From: Saprospiraceae bacterium
Lineage (GTDB): Bacteria > Bacteroidota > Bacteroidia > Chitinophagales > Saprospiraceae
Assembly: GCA_016708265.1 (NCBI GenBank)
Contig: JADJGA010000006.1
Coordinates: 1-64,000 of the forward strand
DNA: 64,000 nt
Reading direction: 5' to 3'
In this document: positions 46,190-55,686 of the stretch, in pieces
Layout: the number at the start of each line of letters is the position of its first letter
Position numbering within the stretch: the first letter of the stretch is position 1
The notes under the pieces: model-generated
Seen by the model: the letters and a program-made list of their open reading frames with translations, nothing else
Told to the model about the DNA's origin: nothing
Databases searched by the model: none
Made by a program: the position numbers and the translations under genes

Positions 46190-48148
46190 ATGAAGAAAAT
46201 TTGTTTGGTAATGTCACTTTTGTATTTGTCATCAACTTTTTTATTTTCACAAAAAGATGTTTCACTTCAACAGCAAGCGCATATTTACATACATGATGCT
46301 TTTGAAATCAGAAATAGCAATCTGGATTCTTCTTTTATTCTAGTAAAGAAAGGGGACCAACTCATCAGGAAACACAATATTGATAAAGAACGTGGTTATT
46401 ATTTTCATATTTTAGGAGTATTGCAACGCCTCTCAGGGAAAGCTGAATTGGCTGATTCGCTATTGCAGGTATCAATTTCTTATTATAAAAAATACAATGA
46501 TCAGCGAGGTATTTCAATTAGTTATCAGGAATTGGGAAATCTTTATATTCAAACCGGTGACCTGGATAAGGCAAATGATTATTATAACAGGTCTCTTCTG
46601 ATAAAAAAGAAAATAAATGACACCATTGGAATACCCTTATTACACAACGGACTTGGTATTGTTGCCGATTATAAAGGTGATTATCTCAAAGCAGTTGACC
46701 TGTATTTCAAGGCAATTGAAGGCTTTCTGCATAATAAAGACTATGTAAATCTCTCCGATGCTTACAATAATATATCTATAATTCACTACAATCTGGGCAA
46801 TTTAACAGAAGCTATTGATTATCAGTATAAAGCAATAGATTTGAACAAAAGGCTTAAGAATAAATACAGTGAAAGCATGAATTATGTTTGTATTTCATCA
46901 TTTTTACTTGAAAAAGGAGACAGGCCTGAAGCTAAAAAATATGCTGAGGATGCATTGCAGATAACAAAATCAATGAAGAATCATTTCGGGACATTATATG
47001 CACTGGCAGCTTTAGGTGATGTGGAGGCTAAAACAGGGAAATTTGAAAATGCTTTAATGCATTACAATAAATTCATGGAATTATTTGATGCCGACGACCC
47101 ATATATGAAAGCCCAGGTTAATGAAAAGATAGGAAATATTTATCTTGCGAAAAGAAAATACAAAGAGGCAATTGAGAAATTTGTTGAAGCGGAAAAAGTA
47201 TATAACCTAACCGGTAATTCAAAAGAATTGAGAGATATCAACAGGGAACTCTCATTGGCTTATAAAGGACTAAATAAAATCGATAAAGCATTTTATTATC
47301 TTGAGAGATCAAATATTTACCAGGATTCTGTATTCAATCAAAATAAGGTAAGGGATATGATGCAGATGGAAGCAAAATTCCAAAACAAGCAAAAAGAAGC
47401 CGAAAACCAAACCCTCAAAGCTAAACAAACCCTCCAAAAAGCCCAAATCTCATCCCAAAATAAAATGCTGCTGGGAGGTGGAATAGGACTTGGAATTATT
47501 TCCCTGTTGTCCCTATTGCTCTACAGGCAAAGCCATAAGCGAAAATTGATGAACGAAACACTTAGTCAGCAAAAGGACAAAATCCAGCTTCTCAACCGCG
47601 AACTCAATCACAGGGTAAAAAACAATCTGGCATTCATGACCTCACTGCTCGAAATGCAGGGCAGAAGAACAGAATCTGCTGAAACAAAACAGGCACTGAT
47701 AGAAAGTGAAAGCAGACTGAAAGCACTTGCACTGGTGCACAGTCAGTTGTTCAGGAGTGATACCGATACCGAGGTGAATTTAAAGAATTATCTTGAAGAG
47801 ATCAAAGAGCACTTGCTTGGAATCTTCTCCATACCTGATAAAGAATTGAATATCGTGACAGAGTTTTGTGATTACACAATAAATGCCGAAGATGCCATGA
47901 GACTCGGTCTGATAGTCAATGAACTGATAACCAACAGTGTGAAACATGCATTCACAGACATAGAAAATCCTAAGATCACTATCAGGACAAATATAAATTC
48001 CGAAGGAAAACTTACACTAAATTACAGCGACAACGGTCCCGGAATCTCAAAAACTATGGGTGATAATATCAAAGAAACATCGCTCGGGATCAAACTCATA
48101 GACCTGCTGAGAAAGCAATTGGGAGACAGGTATGTGGTGGTCGTATAA
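46190..48148 (+). CDS. TPR-type sensor histidine kinase (HisKA_2/HWE-like), second copy
   Basis: A 652-residue membrane sensor kinase. The ATG at 46190 opens a good signal peptide (MSLLYLSSTFLFSQ); a TTG at 46166 would add eight residues. The periplasmic part is a classic TPR array (about 70-370: LGNLYIQTGDLDKANDYYNRSLLIKK; NNISIIHYNLGNLTEAIDYQYKAIDLNKR). A membrane helix and the HisKA_2 core with His474 in ELNHRVKNN, then the ATPase domain, follow. From KQKEAENQTLK on it is almost identical to the previous gene. It likely signals through the same LytTR regulator. It also ends at RYVVVV, just before repeats. Confidence 0.9.
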   Translation: MKKICLVMSLLYLSSTFLFSQKDVSLQQQAHIYIHDAFEIRNSNLDSSFILVKKGDQLIRKHNIDKERGYYFHILGVLQRLSGKAELADSLLQVSISYYKKYNDQRGISISYQELGNLYIQTGDLDKANDYYNRSLLIKKKINDTIGIPLLHNGLGIVADYKGDYLKAVDLYFKAIEGFLHNKDYVNLSDAYNNISIIHYNLGNLTEAIDYQYKAIDLNKRLKNKYSESMNYVCISSFLLEKGDRPEAKKYAEDALQITKSMKNHFGTLYALAALGDVEAKTGKFENALMHYNKFMELFDADDPYMKAQVNEKIGNIYLAKRKYKEAIEKFVEAEKVYNLTGNSKELRDINRELSLAYKGLNKIDKAFYYLERSNIYQDSVFNQNKVRDMMQMEAKFQNKQKEAENQTLKAKQTLQKAQISSQNKMLLGGGIGLGIISLLSLLLYRQSHKRKLMNETLSQQKDKIQLLNRELNHRVKNNLAFMTSLLEMQGRRTESAETKQALIESESRLKALALVHSQLFRSDTDTEVNLKNYLEEIKEHLLGIFSIPDKELNIVTEFCDYTINAEDAMRLGLIVNELITNSVKHAFTDIENPKITIRTNINSEGKLTLNYSDNGPGISKTMGDNIKETSLGIKLIDLLRKQLGDRYVVVV

Positions 48149-48430
48149 CAATTGAAAATTGAGAATTGACAATTGAAAATGGAGAATTATGGTAGAATGG
48201 TTGGAGGGTAGGAAGGTTAATTGTAAGTGGTTTAAACTCCTCTGTAAAAGAGTTGGTTTCCCCTTCAGGGGTCAGGGGCAGCAGTGGAAACAATTGAAAA
48301 TGGAGAATTGAAAATGGAAAATTTTAAACTGTTGTCAGTTGTCGGTTTAACAGTTGTCAGTTTTTATATTTAAAAAAATTCTAACTATTGACTGCTGACA
48401 GATGACTGCCAGTCGGTTATTCGGTTATCG
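48149..48430 (+). repeat. Composite low-complexity repeat block after the second kinase
   Basis: Contains CAATTGAAAATTGAGAATTG words, GGTTGGAGGGTAGGAAGG, CCCCTTCAGGGGTCAGGGG (a short palindrome), two GTTGTCAG words and GACTGCTGACAGATGACTGCC. From 48431 to about 48828 I see no gene or clear structure. Confidence 0.55.
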
Positions 48431-48828
48431 GTTCATCAGTGAAAATCAGTGTGATGCGTCCTGATACTATCGGGATCAATGTCCTGAATGCTGGAATTGT
48501 AAAAGGCAAAAAGCAAAAATCATTACAAAATCATATGAATAATTCATCGAACTTAGGTTAATAAGGTTAAGACAAATAATATAAGATATTAATCAAATAT
48601 TAAGACAGGTTTTATTCGGTTATTAGCTTTATAGAAAGCTGGAAAGACGTACTTGCCAAATTATAAATTGTTAAAAAAAGTGTGTGAAAATGTAAAATGT
48701 ATGCCTTCGGAGTGGGAATCATATATTTATTAAATATATTTAGAAAAAAAAGTAATAAAAATGTACATTTATTTATATACTTAATATATTTTTGTATTAT
48801 AAAAATACCACTTCACTAAATGATCATA

Positions 48829-48865
48829 TAAAAATACCCCGCAAATCTCGGAAGGATATGCGGGG
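48829..48865 (-). terminator. Intrinsic terminator for the minus-strand gene at 48888
   Basis: On the minus strand CCCCGCA (48865-48859) pairs with TGCGGGG (48843-48837) over a 15-nt loop, followed by TATTTTTA. It ends about 25 bp after the stop of the gene. Confidence 0.75.
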
Positions 48866-48887
48866 CGTTTACGAAAAAAATCACAGA

Positions 48888-49594
48888 TTAAAACTTCATG
48901 GAGTAGATTTGATTGTACAAGTCAGAATCTGCTCCATATTTTGAAGAAATATGTTGCTTAATTCTGTTAGTACGATCTTTCAACTCCCTGTACTTAGCCA
49001 ATCTTTCCTTCTTAATAGATATCAATTGTGATTTCTTTGTCGCAATTGCATTATTAATAGAATTGATTGCTGCAAGTTTAGCATTCAAACTCTCAAGTTT
49101 GAATTTTTCAGGGCCGGGACTATAATTCTGAAATCCCGAAATTATCGTTACGTAATCCGTAAAATTCTTAGTCATTGCTGCATAAGATTTTTCGGAATTT
49201 CTTCTCGGCTTCTTCTCTTCAGAAGTTGCCTCATCGCTTGTAGGTACAGATACCGTTGTGGAGTTTATCATCCTCCCCCAAATAGTATCCAGCAGTTTGA
49301 ATTCAATCGATTCATGTCCGTATTGCCATGCTGCTGCATATTTCAATCCGGAAAACAAACGGGTGATCGAATCCGGCCCCTTGTAAAAAGGGACTTTCTC
49401 TCGGCAACCAAAGACCTGTACTCATCCATAAGCTGAGTTTCGGTATTATTGGTATCTACCAGTGCATCGAGGAAATTTTGAAAATATTCAAGGCTTTCCT
49501 CTTGCCTTGGAGGATTGAAACCCTCAAGTTCCCTGAGGATCGCTAATACGTCCTGGCCCCTCCTGAGCCGGGATGCAAATGAAAGTGCAATCAT
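48888..49594 (-). CDS. Coiled-coil protein of unknown function, split by a one-base frameshift
   Basis: I do not recognise this protein. The frame from 49594 breaks at 49343, and the downstream frame continues to 48888. Adding one base to the A5 run at 49385-49389 (T5 on the coding strand) joins them as SLFYKGPDSITRLFSGLKYAAAWQYGH, about 235 residues. It is helical and charged: an N-terminal ILRELEGFNPPRQEESLEYFQNFLD helix pair, a Thr/Ser/Glu/Lys linker (TSDEATSEEKKPRRNSEK), and a C-terminal coiled coil (AINSINNAIATKKSQLISIKKERL). No signal peptide. It is isolated between repeat-rich stretches and has its own terminator. Confidence 0.6.
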
Positions 49595-50155
49595 ACAAAA
49601 TCATTTAAAGATTAAAAAAAACGTTACAAACACAAATGCCAAAATTAATATTGACATTAGAACTTTCATCGTTGTCTACCTCAAGCTTCATAAGCCATCT
49701 TTCGATCATTTTTTTATTAATTTGATTTGTTAAGGTTCCCATTAGAATGATCCTTCTGATTGCAAAAACATTTATTTTATAGGATCAATTAAGGCTTCAA
49801 AGATTTCAATCCTGAATTCTAAACTGATCAATCCATATACAATTTATTCGCATTCGAAGAGTAAAAATCCCTCGTAAGCGAAATAACTTACTATCTCCTT
49901 CCAATAATTTCAAATATATCCTTTTTTACTTTCCAATACAATTTAAAGTAGGGTTAAATCAAACACAAGTCCACCGGCACCTGCAAATGAATCTATTGTT
50001 TTGATGTTCCCCCAGGCTGTTGTTAGCTTTGCCTTTGTTGGTGTTTTCACCAACAAAAAAATCCTGTTGGTGAAACAGTGGCCAAATACCATAAAATCAG
50101 CATTTGAAAAACCTCCTGTACCAGCAAATTAGTCTATTGCTAAGTTGTAAACTTT
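49595..50155. other. Gene-free stretch with one strong hairpin at 50034-50057
   Basis: TTTGTTGGTG pairs perfectly with CACCAACAAA around TTTT; the GTTGGTG word then recurs in CTGTTGGTGAAACAG at 50064-50078. It is not followed by a T-run on either strand, so it is not a normal terminator. No gene seen. Confidence 0.4.
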
Positions 50156-50385
50156 GCAATAGAAAACTTAATATCGCAAACTTTCAATTAAACTAAGCTG
50201 TAGAAAACTTAAAATCTTAAACTTTGAATAAAGTTATGCTACAGTAAATCTAATATCACGAACTTTTAAAAAATGCAAGCTATAGAAAGTTTAATATCGC
50301 GAACTTCACAAAAAAAGTAAGCTATAATAAATTAAATATCGCAAACATTTATTCAAAACAAACGATAGTAAAAAAATACAGCTGA
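50156..50385. repeat. Tandem repeat of about 41-42 bp, five to six units
   Basis: Units start at 50156, 50197, 50238, 50279, 50321 and 50363 (last partial). Each opens with GCTATAGAAAACTTAATATC-like sequence and carries GCGAACTTT about 20 bases in; the rest is A/T-rich and variable. Spacings are 41, 41, 41, 42 and 42 bp. No coding potential across the array. Confidence 0.75.
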
Positions 50386-50867
50386 CAAAAATATTAGCTT
50401 TACCATAATACAATTACTATGTTCGATTTATTTGCTGAATAAGTACAGTCAAAAAGAATATGTTAAAAGCCTGTCATACTTTTATGCAGACAAAAACCAT
50501 CAATCCTAAATTTACAATCTTAATGTTATTCTGAAAATTATCTTAGCCTTATAACTCAATCCTGAGCCTGGCATGTTTCCACATTGTGGAAGGTTGGTCA
50601 ATAATTTTTTAGATATTACAATCATTCGATCATAAATTATTCAAGGATTAATATTGCAAAAATACATATAAATTTTTATGATGTGAAAAATTGAAAAAAT
50701 TTTTTTTAATTATTTTTCTTGCTAAAAATATATTTTACACAGCAAAATAATTTAACATTTTTTTTAATATAATTTCTTTTAAGACCTACCTGAGAGTTGA
50801 TATCAGACAGATGTTATAATTTCTATAAAAAGCTTTGGCTTCCCTTTCAGAGGTCAGGGGCAGCAGT
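50386..50867. other. Gene-free AT-rich stretch
   Basis: No gene, terminator or repeat was identified here. Long A/T runs occur at 50690-50790. Confidence 0.4.
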
Positions 50868-51125
50868 GGAAAAAATTGAAAATTGAAAATTGAAAATTGA
50901 GAATGGAGAATTGATGTCAGTTGTCGTTTTTTCTGTTGTCAGTTGTCTGTTAGACTGTTGTCGGTTATCGGTTTTTAAACCTCAAACCTTATAATCTTGT
51001 CACTTTTCCACCTTAAAAATAATTAACCATTGACAATTAACAATTAACAATTAACCATTATATTAACCGTGTTACGCTGTTACCTTCCTACCTTCCTATC
51101 TTCCAACCCAATTCGTAATTCTACC
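50868..51125. repeat. Composite low-complexity repeat block upstream of the restriction-modification gene
   Basis: AATTGAAAATTGAAAATTGA, GTTGTCAGTTGTCTG, AATCTTGTCACTTTTCCACC, AATTAACCATTGACAATT and ACCTTCCTACCTTCC words in an order much like the blocks at 42675, 55191 and 62085. Confidence 0.65.
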
Positions 51126-51180
51126 CTTGATCGTCGAAGGTACTATCTTAAAAACCAAATAAAATTTAATATTTTAGCAA

Positions 51181-51234
51181 GAGGTCAGGAGACCTTTACT
51201 AAGGTGTAACCCCTGATAAAGGTGTCCTCACCTC
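51181..51234. repeat. Large imperfect inverted repeat (18-bp arms) upstream of the RM gene
   Basis: GAGGTCAGGAGACCTTTA (51181-51198) and TAAAGGTGTCCTCACCTC (51217-51234) are complementary at 16 of 18 positions around an 18-nt loop. No T-run follows, so it is unlike a terminator. It could be a hairpin RNA, a protein-binding site or the remnant of a miniature mobile element. Confidence 0.7.
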
Positions 51235-51386
51235 TTATCGGGTATTTAATTTTATTGTGCAATTTGTTATACATACCAATTAAAATTAACTTTTTGTGAT
51301 AAAGTCTTATATTTGTGCGTGGTAAAGTTTACAACCTGCATCAGTGAATATCGGCTTTGTATCACAATCACTAATGACTTCCATAT

Positions 51387-54300
51387 ATGCGTGAGCAACA
51401 ATACATACTTAATCCCCGCAAGGCACTCAATAAGGCCTTTCTTAAAGTAAAGCCCAACAGGACCGATATAGAAAAATTCAAGGACAACCTTACTCATCTA
51501 CTTGACAGTATAGACGATGATGAATCAGAGGAATTCCACAAAAACCTCGTTATCGATTTTCTCAAAAAAACATGGTATGATCCAGGCCATTTCATCAATA
51601 CCAAGGGAAGAAACGACCTGGTGATCCACAATGGTGACAAAGCTGCAAGTACAGTAGGAGTCATCATCGAAGCAAAAAAGCCGGTCAATAAGGCAGAAAT
51701 GCTCAGAGTATCTGCACAGGACGATACATCTGAACAAATACTCTCCAAACTCAATGTAAAAGCCTTGCAGGAATTGTTGCTGTATTACCTCAGGGAGAGG
51801 ATCACTCACAGGAATATTGAAGTTAAATACCTCATAGCCACAAATATTTATGAGTGGTTTATATTCGATGCCACACTTTTCGACCGGCTGTTTGCACAAA
51901 ATAAAAATCTCGTCAGGCAGTTTACTGACTTTGAAAGTGCAAGACTGGCAGACACCAGAACAGATTTTTTCTATAAAAATATCGCAGGGCCTTTTATTGC
52001 TGGCATCAGGCAGCACATAGGCTACACATATTTCGATATCAGGGAGTATGAAAAACCTCTTCGCAATGCCGACAGGAAGGACGACAACAAACTCATTGCC
52101 CTTTACAAATTGCTTTCTCCTGAGCATCTGCTGAAATTGCCATTTGCCAATGACAGCAACAGCCTCGACAAACGATTCTATGGAGAGCTGCTCCATATCA
52201 TCGGATTGACTGAAACTAAGGAGAAAGGCAGGAAATTAATCGAACGAAACAAGGATGGAGAACGAAACGACGGTTCTCTGCTGGAAAGTGCCATAATCCA
52301 GCTCGACAGCCTCGACAAAATACCGAGGCTTGATAATCCCGGCCACTTCGGTACTGATCACCGCGAAAGGCTTTTCAATATAGGCCTGGAATTGTGTATC
52401 ACATGGATTAACCGCGTACTTTTCCTTAAACTTCTGGAAGCTCAACTGATAAGCTACCGCAAGGGTGATAAGTCATATCAATTTCTCAATTTAAGCAAAA
52501 TAAAGGATTACGATGACCTCAACAGTTTGTTCTTCGAGGTGCTGGCTCGCAGGCATGATGAAAGAAACGGTGATATGAAAAGGGCTTTTGCCAATGTCCC
52601 ATACCTCAACAGTTCACTTTTTGAGCCTACAGATATTGAGCATTCTACATTATTTATCAGTCAGTTGCGCGATGACAAAACTATGCCTTACTATGCTCAG
52701 TCAGTGCTCAAAGATGAGAAAGGCAGGAGGCTGACAGGCAGGATCAGGACTCTGGATTACCTGTTTGCATTTCTGGATGCCTATGATTTTTCCAGCGAAG
52801 GTAGCGAAGAGATACAGGAAGAAAACAAGACCCTGATAAATGCCTCGGTGCTCGGACTGATATTTGAGAAAATAAACGGCTACAAGGATGGATCGTTCTT
52901 CACTCCGGGTTTTATCACTATGTATATGTGCCGGGAGACAATACGCAGGGCAGTGGTTCAGAAATTCAACGAACACAAGGGTTGGAACTGCAATGACCTG
53001 ACAGAAATATACAACAGGATAGATGATATAAATGAAGCAAATGACATAGTAAACAGCCTGAAGATCTGTGATACGGCAGTTGGATCCGGCCATTTTCTTG
53101 TTTCAGCATTAAATGAAATTATAGCCATCAAAAGCGATTTGAAAATACTTCAGGACAGATCAGGCAAAAGACTCAAGGAATATCATTTTGAAGTAGCCAA
53201 TGATGAACTTATCATCACCGATGAGGATGGGGAACTGTATGAATATAATCCTACCAATAAGGAGAGCCAGCGCATACAGGAGGCACTATTCCACGAAAAA
53301 CAGACTATCATCGAGAATTGTCTGTTCGGAGTGGACATCAATCCCAATTCGGTCAAGATATGCAGGCTCAGGCTGTGGATAGAACTGCTGAAAAACGCTT
53401 ACTATAAAAATGAGACAGAACTCGAGACCCTGCCCAATATCGACATCAATATTAAATGTGGCAATTCACTTATAAGCCGTTTCCAGCTCAATGCTGATCT
53501 GAGTAAGTCACTAAAAAGCAAAAACTACACAATAGACAGCTACAGGGTGGCAGTGGATTCCTACAGGAATGCTCACAACAAGGAGCAAAAAAGGAGCATG
53601 GAGCGGCTGATAGCAGAGATAAAATCGGATTTTCGGAGTGAAATATCGAGAAATGACCCGATGATGGAAAAATACCGCAAACTGTCGGGAGAACTGATGA
53701 TGCTAACCAGCCAGCCTAAGTTATTTGAACAAACCGAAAAGGAAAAAAGCGACTGGGATAATAAGGTGAAGAAGCTTGGTATTGAATTGAGTAAAATAGA
53801 AGCAGAAATAGAAGAGATCAAAAACAACAGGATATACGAAAATGCATTCGAATGGAGATTTGAATTTCCAGAGGTGCTCGATGGAGAAGGAAATTTCATA
53901 GGGTTTGATGTTGTGATCGGTAATCCACCCTATATTCAACTGCAATCCATCAAAGAGATATCTGAGCAATTGAAGAGATTTGAATATCAGACCTTCGAAA
54001 AGACAGGAGATATTTATTCACTGTTTTATGAAAAGGGAAATACCATACTGAAGGATCAGGGATATTTAGCATATATCAGTTCAAATAAATGGATGCGTGC
54101 CGGTTATGGAAGATCTACACGAAATTATTTCTTAACACATACTCAGCCTCAATTGCTAATCGATCTGGGCAGTGGTGTATTTGAGGAAGCAACAGTGGAT
54201 TCAAATATTTTAATTTTCAAAAAACAGGAATACCGCAAACCTTTTGCAGCTCTTGATGTCAGCAAGGAGAAAAATATTCATGATCTTGATGCTTTCGAAG

Positions 54301-55190
54301 CAAAGATGCTTAGCATAAGTCCTGAAAAAGATGAAGGCTGGACAATCTCAAATGATCTGGAGCAAAGCATCAAAGCCAAAATAGAACGAACAGGCAAACC
54401 ACTCAAAGAATGGGACATTAGTATTTACAGGGGTATTTTGACCGGATACAACGAAGCCTTTATACTCGATGGCAAGACAAAGGATGAATTGATAGCCCAG
54501 GATTCCCGTAGTTCAGAGATAATCAAACCCATACTGCGCGGCAGGGATATAAAAAGATATAAAGCCGAGTTCGCAGATTTGTGGTTGATAGGAACTTTCC
54601 CTGCATTAAAAATCGAGATTGATGATTATCCTGCTGTAAAGGCATATTTACATAGTTTTGGGAAAAGGCTTTATCAGACAGGTGAAGAATATATTGATGA
54701 AAATGGACAAACATTAAAAACCAGAAAGAAAACTGGAAATAAGTGGTTCGAAACTCAGGATCAGATAGGTTATTATCATGAATTTGAAAAGGAAAAGATA
54801 GTTTATCCAAATATGACATTATTCTTGCCTTTTATTTATGATGATAAGTCAATATTTACAAATCAGAAATGTTTTATATTGACATCAAACACTGTAAGTT
54901 TAAAATTTTTAGTTGGATTTTTCAATTCGAAAATTTCTCATCGATGGATACGTCAAAATTGTCCAGAATTGCAGGGAGGAACAAGAGAACTAAGCAAAAT
55001 ATTTTTTGAAAATATTCCAATTCCACCTCTTTCAGATGAAGATCAAAAGCCTTTCATCACATTAGTTGATGAGTTATTGATCAGGAAGGAAAATGGTGAA
55101 GACACAGCCGGCCTTGAAGCCGAGATCGACCGCATGGTTTATGAGTTGTATGGATTGACGGAGGAGGAAATAGATATAATTGAAAATTGA
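51387..55190 (+). CDS. Single-chain restriction-modification enzyme, type IIG-like (endonuclease + N6-adenine methyltransferase + specificity domain)
   Basis: A 1267-residue enzyme. The N-terminal nuclease part has a PD-(D/E)xK pattern (Asp77 in RNDLVIHN; Glu95-Ala-Lys97 in VGVIIEAKKP). A helical connector leads to the methyltransferase core: SAM-binding motif I DTAVGSG (562-568), FGVDINPNSVKICRLRLWIE, and catalytic NPPY (846-849), which marks N6-adenine methylation. The C-terminal TaqI-like specificity region includes ISIYRGILTGYNEAFILDG and ILRGRDIKRYKAEFADLWLIG. No separate nuclease or specificity gene lies nearby, so it should both cut and modify alone. It is flanked on both sides by repeat blocks and is less AT-rich than its surroundings, which suggests horizontal gain. 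Recognition site unknown. Confidence 0.88.
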   Translation: MREQQYILNPRKALNKAFLKVKPNRTDIEKFKDNLTHLLDSIDDDESEEFHKNLVIDFLKKTWYDPGHFINTKGRNDLVIHNGDKAASTVGVIIEAKKPVNKAEMLRVSAQDDTSEQILSKLNVKALQELLLYYLRERITHRNIEVKYLIATNIYEWFIFDATLFDRLFAQNKNLVRQFTDFESARLADTRTDFFYKNIAGPFIAGIRQHIGYTYFDIREYEKPLRNADRKDDNKLIALYKLLSPEHLLKLPFANDSNSLDKRFYGELLHIIGLTETKEKGRKLIERNKDGERNDGSLLESAIIQLDSLDKIPRLDNPGHFGTDHRERLFNIGLELCITWINRVLFLKLLEAQLISYRKGDKSYQFLNLSKIKDYDDLNSLFFEVLARRHDERNGDMKRAFANVPYLNSSLFEPTDIEHSTLFISQLRDDKTMPYYAQSVLKDEKGRRLTGRIRTLDYLFAFLDAYDFSSEGSEEIQEENKTLINASVLGLIFEKINGYKDGSFFTPGFITMYMCRETIRRAVVQKFNEHKGWNCNDLTEIYNRIDDINEANDIVNSLKICDTAVGSGHFLVSALNEIIAIKSDLKILQDRSGKRLKEYHFEVANDELIITDEDGELYEYNPTNKESQRIQEALFHEKQTIIENCLFGVDINPNSVKICRLRLWIELLKNAYYKNETELETLPNIDINIKCGNSLISRFQLNADLSKSLKSKNYTIDSYRVAVDSYRNAHNKEQKRSMERLIAEIKSDFRSEISRNDPMMEKYRKLSGELMMLTSQPKLFEQTEKEKSDWDNKVKKLGIELSKIEAEIEEIKNNRIYENAFEWRFEFPEVLDGEGNFIGFDVVIGNPPYIQLQSIKEISEQLKRFEYQTFEKTGDIYSLFYEKGNTILKDQGYLAYISSNKWMRAGYGRSTRNYFLTHTQPQLLIDLGSGVFEEATVDSNILIFKKQEYRKPFAALDVSKEKNIHDLDAFEAKMLSISPEKDEGWTISNDLEQSIKAKIERTGKPLKEWDISIYRGILTGYNEAFILDGKTKDELIAQDSRSSEIIKPILRGRDIKRYKAEFADLWLIGTFPALKIEIDDYPAVKAYLHSFGKRLYQTGEEYIDENGQTLKTRKKTGNKWFETQDQIGYYHEFEKEKIVYPNMTLFLPFIYDDKSIFTNQKCFILTSNTVSLKFLVGFFNSKISHRWIRQNCPELQGGTRELSKIFFENIPIPPLSDEDQKPFITLVDELLIRKENGEDTAGLEAEIDRMVYELYGLTEEEIDIIEN

Positions 55191-55361
55191 AAATTGAAAA
55201 TGGAGAATTGTTTTCGGTTGTCGGTTTTTCTATTGTCGATTGTTCCCCTTCAAAGCTTGTCAGCTTGTGACCTTTCCACCTTGAAAATAATTGAACATTA
55301 ACAATTAACCATTAACAATTGACAATTATTTCGTAATTCGTAATTGATCATTCGTAATTTT
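55191..55361 (+). repeat. Composite low-complexity repeat block after the RM gene
   Basis: TTGAAAATGGAGAATTG, GTTGTCGG, AGCTTGTGACCTTTCCACCTTG, ATTAACAATTAACCATT and TCGTAATTCGTAATTGATC words, in the same order as at 42675 and 50868. It runs straight into the distal array at 55362. Confidence 0.65.
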
Positions 55362-55416
55362 TTCACACTCCCAAAACCCACATTTCGCACCTAAATCTCT
55401 CTGTTTTCACATACTG
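55362..55416 (+). promoter_or_regulatory. Distal array with 22-bp spacing upstream of array B
   Basis: TTCACAC, TTCGCAC and TTCACAT start at 55362, 55384 and 55406, each 22 bp apart. This looks like a degenerate form of the 21-bp array about 190 bp downstream. Confidence 0.35.
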
Positions 55417-55554
55417 AAACCATATATTTATAAAATCAACTCAAAACTGAACCACGATTTCAAGTATTTTTACACTATGTTTTTTATTGGGTGAAAGACA
55501 ATCTATGAAGCAAAACCGGTTTTTTGACCAAATTCAAAAAGAGCAAAAATCTCA

Positions 55555-55643
55555 TTCACAAAGAAAATCACCTGCTTCAGAAAGTTTTTCCCTTGCTTCG
55601 TAAAAAAGATGGGAGATGGTGTTCTTATTGTACTTAATTTTAC
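55555..55643 (+). promoter_or_regulatory. Array B: 21-bp-spaced half-sites and TAATTTTAC box of the BspA-like gene
   Basis: Half-sites start at 55555 (TTCACAAAGAAAATCACC), 55576 (TTCAGAAAGTTTTTCCC) and 55597 (TTCGTAAAAAAG), 21 bp apart. TAATTTTAC starts 38 bp after the third (55635). The ATG at 55687 lies 44 bp beyond the box. The first two units are almost the same as those of arrays A and C. Confidence 0.65.
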
Positions 55644-55686
55644 GAGGCAGAAAAGATTTTTAATATTATTTTAAAACCAGAGAACT

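Noticed and set aside
49850..49895. TTCG/AAGCGAA words upstream of the gene at 49594 as a possible array
   Set aside because: Half-site-like words are about 24 or 19 bp apart rather than 21, and no box is at the right distance.
50034..50057. GTTGGTG hairpin as a terminator
   Set aside because: Neither strand has a T-run after the stem, and no gene ends close to it.
51525..52196. Long minus-strand frame inside the restriction-modification gene
   Set aside because: It overlaps fully with a well-supported gene, has no family features and no start signals.
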